This document shows positions 61,316-64,000 of a stretch of DNA of 64,000 nt, in pieces. The notes under the pieces are model-generated. The model was not told where the DNA came from. It saw only the letters and a list, made by a program, of their open reading frames with translations, and did not search any database. Numbering within the stretch: the stretch's first letter is position 1; each line of letters begins with the position of its first letter. The stretch is from Silanimonas sp044377035 (GTDB lineage Bacteria; Pseudomonadota; Gammaproteobacteria; Xanthomonadales; Xanthomonadaceae), in contig NZ_JBILJW010000020.1 of NCBI RefSeq assembly GCF_044377035.1, positions 1 through 64,000 on the forward strand, written 5' to 3'. Made by a program: the position numbers and the translations under genes.

Positions 61316-63082
61316 TTACCTCTGCACCGAAAACTGCGGGGACGAAGCGACCAGGAAGACCGCGTCCTCGACGCGTTGGCGACCGCCGTCGGTGGCCGGC
61401 ATGCGGCCGATCGCGTCCACCAACACCGCGCGCATCGCCGGCGGCATGCGCCCCGCCATCATCAGCAGGTCGAGGCGGTCGACGAGGGTCTCCGGCTGGG
61501 TCGCGAGCGATTTCTCGACGCTGAAATCGAGCGGCAGGTTGCCCAGCGCTGCGATGGTGTTGGCGAGCGTGCGCCCGCTGGTCACGTCGCGGTCGCTATT
61601 GAACAGGGCGCCATGCAGGCGATTGGCCATCGCGATCGCCGTGTTGTCGTTGACGATCTGGAATTCCGGCGAGAACAGGCTGCGCTCGCGGATTTCGCCC
61701 GGCTTCCGGTAGTTCGGCCGGTAGAAGTTGAATACGGAGGGCGCCGACAGCGGGGCCTGCGCCAGCAGCGAATCGCTCGAGTAGAAGCGGAAGATGCCGC
61801 TCACCGATCCCGCGCTGTTGCTCACGCTCACGCCCTGCGCGCCGAAAGCCCGCCAGAGCGCGGTGTAGCGGAGCAGTGGCTCGCGGAGCTTTCCGTAGTC
61901 GGGGCCGCCGGCGATCAAGGGGTCGCGGGCTTCAGCATCGAGCAGCACGGCGCGCACCACGGCCGCGAGGTCGCCGCGCTGTCCGCGTCCGTTGTTGGCG
62001 AACACGGCCGCCACGCGACCGACATAGGCCGGCGAAGGGTTGCTGGTGACGAGACGCTGGATCAGATGGCGGGCGAGGAAGGGGCCGACGTTCGGGTGGT
62101 TCGCGAGGTTGTCCAGGGCGTCGTCGAGGTCGGCGGCGGCAGTGCGCCCGGCCGCGAGGCGCTGCCCGCGCAGCAGCGTCTTGGCCCCGGTGTCGTGGTA
62201 CGCCTCGTTGGCCCGCATCGCCTCGATGTGGCCGGGGATGCCGGCGGCGCCGCGGCCGAAGCTCCAGCGCGTCGCATTGGCGTAGTTCCAGCCGGTGAAC
62301 ACGCGGGCGAAGTCGGTGATCTCCGGGTCGCCATAGGTCGGCATCAGGCTGCCGTCGGGGGCGGTGCGCGGGGTGCCGTCCGGGTTCAGTTCGGTCAGGC
62401 CAACGGTGAAGAGTTGCATCACCTCGCGGGCGTAGTTCTCGTCCGGTTCGGTGTTGCGCGCGGGGTCGGCTTTCTCGTTCTGCAACATCCCGAGGTAGCG
62501 GCCCATCGCGGGGTGCAGCGTGACTTCCTCGAGCAGGGTGCGGAAATCGCCGAAGGCGTTCACCACCAGGGTGTCGTAGAAGTCCGCTGGGGCGTACTGC
62601 GTGTAGGCGACATCGGCATTGAGGTCGGAGACGACGAAGAACTGGCTCAGCGCGAACGCCGTCCGTTGGCGCAGCTGGTCGGGCGCGGTGATCGACGTGC
62701 GCCACCAGGTGTCGCGGCGCGCGTAGCGGCAGACGAGGGATTGGATGCAGCTGGTTTCCGGCGTCGCGCGGCCGACGTTGTAAAGGGGCAGCATCGCCCG
62801 GTAGTGCGCGTCCGTCGCCTCGAGATGGAGCGTCGCGGGCGCGGCGATCTGCTGGTCGATCCACGTTGCCGGCCCGATCGCCGCGACGCGGTCGATCTCG
62901 GGCAGCGTGGGTCCGAAGGTGGCTTGGGTCAGCAGGCGGGCCGCATCGCGCTGTGCGTCCGTCACGGTCTGTGCCGATGCGGACCCGCTCGCGGCGAGTC
63001 CCAGTGCGAGGGCCATGGCGCAACCGAAGCGGGAGCGGGCGGATTCCCGTGCTCGCGGTAGGGCAGTCGGAAGGTCGGACAT
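61316..63082 (-). CDS. DUF1800 protein, copy B
   Basis: A 588-residue secreted protein without the lectin domain. The signal peptide is CAMALALGLAASGSASA (cleavage near residue 38). The DUF1800 domain follows: LLTQATFGPTLPEIDRVAAIG, QRTAFALSQFFVVSD, EEVTLHPAMGRYLGMLQNEK, DENYAREVMQLFTVGLTELN, and VFNFYRPNYRK. GGAG before ATG 63082 decides the start. DUF1800 A and B share the order of motifs with only moderate overall likeness outside them. Confidence 0.9.
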   Translation of the reverse strand: MSDLPTALPRARESARSRFGCAMALALGLAASGSASAQTVTDAQRDAARLLTQATFGPTLPEIDRVAAIGPATWIDQQIAAPATLHLEATDAHYRAMLPLYNVGRATPETSCIQSLVCRYARRDTWWRTSITAPDQLRQRTAFALSQFFVVSDLNADVAYTQYAPADFYDTLVVNAFGDFRTLLEEVTLHPAMGRYLGMLQNEKADPARNTEPDENYAREVMQLFTVGLTELNPDGTPRTAPDGSLMPTYGDPEITDFARVFTGWNYANATRWSFGRGAAGIPGHIEAMRANEAYHDTGAKTLLRGQRLAAGRTAAADLDDALDNLANHPNVGPFLARHLIQRLVTSNPSPAYVGRVAAVFANNGRGQRGDLAAVVRAVLLDAEARDPLIAGGPDYGKLREPLLRYTALWRAFGAQGVSVSNSAGSVSGIFRFYSSDSLLAQAPLSAPSVFNFYRPNYRKPGEIRERSLFSPEFQIVNDNTAIAMANRLHGALFNSDRDVTSGRTLANTIAALGNLPLDFSVEKSLATQPETLVDRLDLLMMAGRMPPAMRAVLVDAIGRMPATDGGRQRVEDAVFLVASSPQFSVQR

Positions 63083-63176
63083 CGTGGACTCCGGGCGGTG
63101 CGTCCCCGAGGTAACGTGCCAGTCTGCGTCCGGTTGACGTCCGCGGAGCCGCATCGATGGAATCCGCGGGCCGGGA

Positions 63177-63211
63177 AAAGAAAAAGGGCCTGCGATTTCT
63201 CGCAAGCCCTT
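63177..63211 (-). terminator. Terminator of tRNA-Phe
   Basis: On the minus strand AAGGGC-T-TGCGA pairs with TCGCA-G-GCCCTT (one mismatch), loop GAAA, followed by TTTTTCTTTT. It sits 9 bases after the CCA end. Confidence 0.85.
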
Positions 63212-63219
63212 GTTTTATA

Positions 63220-63295
63220 TGGTGGCCAGGGAGGGAATCGAACCCCCGACACGGGGATTTTCAATCCCCTGCTCTACCAACTGAGCTACCTAGCC
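63220..63295 (-). tRNA. tRNA-Phe (GAA), CCA encoded
   Basis: A 76-base gene on the minus strand. Acceptor arms GGCTAGG and CCTGGCC pair (one wobble), discriminator A, CCA encoded. The anticodon loop is TTGAAAA (anticodon GAA). The T arm is CGGGGGTTCGATTCCCTC with standard TTC. It lies between the DUF1800 copy B gene and a small lipoprotein gene. Confidence 0.97.
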
Positions 63296-63317
63296 ACGTC
63301 GCCGAAGCGAAGCCGAA

Positions 63318-63346
63318 ACTCTAGCAGCGGCGCATCGCGGTGGCAA
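63318..63346 (-). promoter_or_regulatory. tRNA-Phe promoter
   Basis: On the minus strand TTGCCA (63346-63341), 17-base spacer, TAGAGT (63323-63318), 23 bases before the tRNA. Confidence 0.6.
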
Positions 63347-63464
63347 GGGTGTGTCGGGGCTGAATCGACGCAAACCCCGGTCGGCGGGGGCGGCCCCGGC
63401 CCGCGTGCCTCGGGTGTAGCGTTCGAGAGCGCCGCCTCCCGGGCGCTCGGAAAAGGAGCAAGAC

Positions 63465-63911
63465 ATGATCTCGATGTTCCGTATCGCGGCCCTGGCCGCG
63501 GCATCGTTGGCGTTGGCCGGTTGTTCAAGCCTTGGATCGACGGCGGCCACCGAGCGGGAGGCCGCCTCGTTGGCACGCTACGAAGCCGCTGCGGGCGAAC
63601 CCGTTGGCAGTTTCCGCTTCTTCCGTATCGATGGCTACACGGCGCTCGGCGACCACGCCGTGGCGGTGTGGACCGGGGCGCGGCAGGCCTACCTGCTGAC
63701 CGTCGAGGAGCCCTGTCCGGCGTTGCGCTGGTCCTTGTCGATCGGCGTGACCTCGAGCATGAGCCGCGTCTACGCCGATTTCGACCGCGTGCAGACGCGC
63801 GACGGCAGTTGCCGGATTCGCTCGATCCGTCCCATCGACGTGGCGGCGCTTCGCGAGAGCGAGAAGGTGGCGCGACAGGCGAAGGTCGAGATCGTGGAAC
63901 GCGAGTCCTGA
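63465..63911 (+). CDS. Small lipoprotein of the DUF6491 type
   Basis: A 148-residue lipoprotein. The signal is RIAALAAASLALAGCSSLG with lipobox LAGC (Cys about residue 20). The mature part contains GSFRFFRIDGYTALGDHAVAVWTGARQAYLLTVEEPC, a strand-rich segment of the DUF6491 type with two Cys (CPAL and CRIR) likely disulfide-bonded. AAAGGAGCAAGAC gives a strong ribosome site. It stands alone between tRNA-Phe and a facing gene. Function unknown. Confidence 0.75.
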   Translation: MISMFRIAALAAASLALAGCSSLGSTAATEREAASLARYEAAAGEPVGSFRFFRIDGYTALGDHAVAVWTGARQAYLLTVEEPCPALRWSLSIGVTSSMSRVYADFDRVQTRDGSCRIRSIRPIDVAALRESEKVARQAKVEIVERES

Positions 63912-63930
63912 CACTCGACGGGCGTTCGCG

Positions 63931-64000
63931 TCAGGCGCTGGGGGGTACGTAGCCCGCCGGCTTTTCCGCACCACCGCCGAACAGGAACTTCTCCATCTCC
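63931..64000 (-). CDS. C-terminal tail of an unidentified gene (cut by window end)
   Basis: On the minus strand a frame open to the window end finishes with EMEKFLFGGGAEKPAGYVPP, then SA and a TGA at 63933-63931. It is only 22 codons. I cannot name the protein. The frame faces the DUF6491 lipoprotein gene, 19 bases apart, so it is probably a true gene end. Confidence 0.4.
   Translation of the reverse strand, partial: EMEKFLFGGGAEKPAGYVPPSA

Noticed and set aside
63098..63952. Open frame starting in the DUF1800 leader and containing GGQGGNRTPDTGIFNPLLYQ
   Set aside because: The peptide is the translated antisense of tRNA-Phe, and the frame then runs out of phase through the lipoprotein gene.

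Overview
The window is a high-GC bacterial chromosome segment. Gene content and order point to a gammaproteobacterium of the Xanthomonadales (Lysobacterales), a Lysobacter/Luteimonas/Silanimonas-like organism. The supporting signs are the core order eno-ftsB-ispD-ispF-truD, surE-pcm-nlpD, miaA-hfq-hflX-hflK-hflC-purA and thrS-infC-rpmI-rplT-pheS-pheT-ihfA-merR, together with imuA-imuB-dnaE2 and no rpoS after nlpD. The taxonomic call is inference from gene order and protein character. No database search was possible. I saw no insertion sequence, prophage, integrase or CRISPR array.

Layout. 1-6032: end of enolase, then cell division (ftsB), isoprenoid synthesis (ispD, ispF), tRNA pseudouridylation (truD), a Smr protein on the other strand, and surE-pcm-nlpD, mostly with ATGA-type overlaps. 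6063-11195: a Mth938-like protein, yhbY, then rlmE-ftsH, a small membrane protein, a LURP-one-like protein and folP. 11208-13038: an AlkB-type membrane hydroxylase and an unknown exported protein. 13154-19435: miaA, hfq, hflX, hflK, hflC and purA. 19528-24265: a very large orphan periplasmic-sensor histidine kinase, a small flagellar-rod-like orphan, a DUF4410 lipoprotein and a 75-residue ORF. 24352-27560: gcvP behind a tandem glycine riboswitch. 27639-33023: the mutagenic translesion cassette imuA-imuB-dnaE2. 33079-34482: ppnN. 34464-43370: a type IV pilus region with an AlgZ/FimS-like kinase divergent from fimT-pilV-pilW-pilX-pilY1-pilE, then two further FimT/GspH-like pseudopilins on the opposite strand flanking tRNA-Asn. 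43540-53551: uvrB, tRNA-Val, and the translation block thrS to ihfA and merR, then tRNA-Pro. 53636-55970: an acyl-CoA dehydrogenase and a LEA-like lipoprotein. 56041-63082: two tandem copies of a DUF1800-DUF1501 gene pair, one with an added ricin-type lectin domain. 63220-64000: tRNA-Phe, a DUF6491-like lipoprotein and the tail of an unidentified gene.

How the parts fit. Most of the window is housekeeping (translation, membrane proteolysis, precursor synthesis, repair). The less ordinary parts are the duplicated secreted DUF1800/DUF1501 module of unknown function, the orphan propeller kinase with its small flagellar-rod-like neighbour, the pilus operon with a divergent kinase but no response regulator in view, and the SOS-type mutagenesis cassette with a palindrome in its promoter. 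Of these, the DUF1800/DUF1501 locus is the best candidate for an undescribed system.
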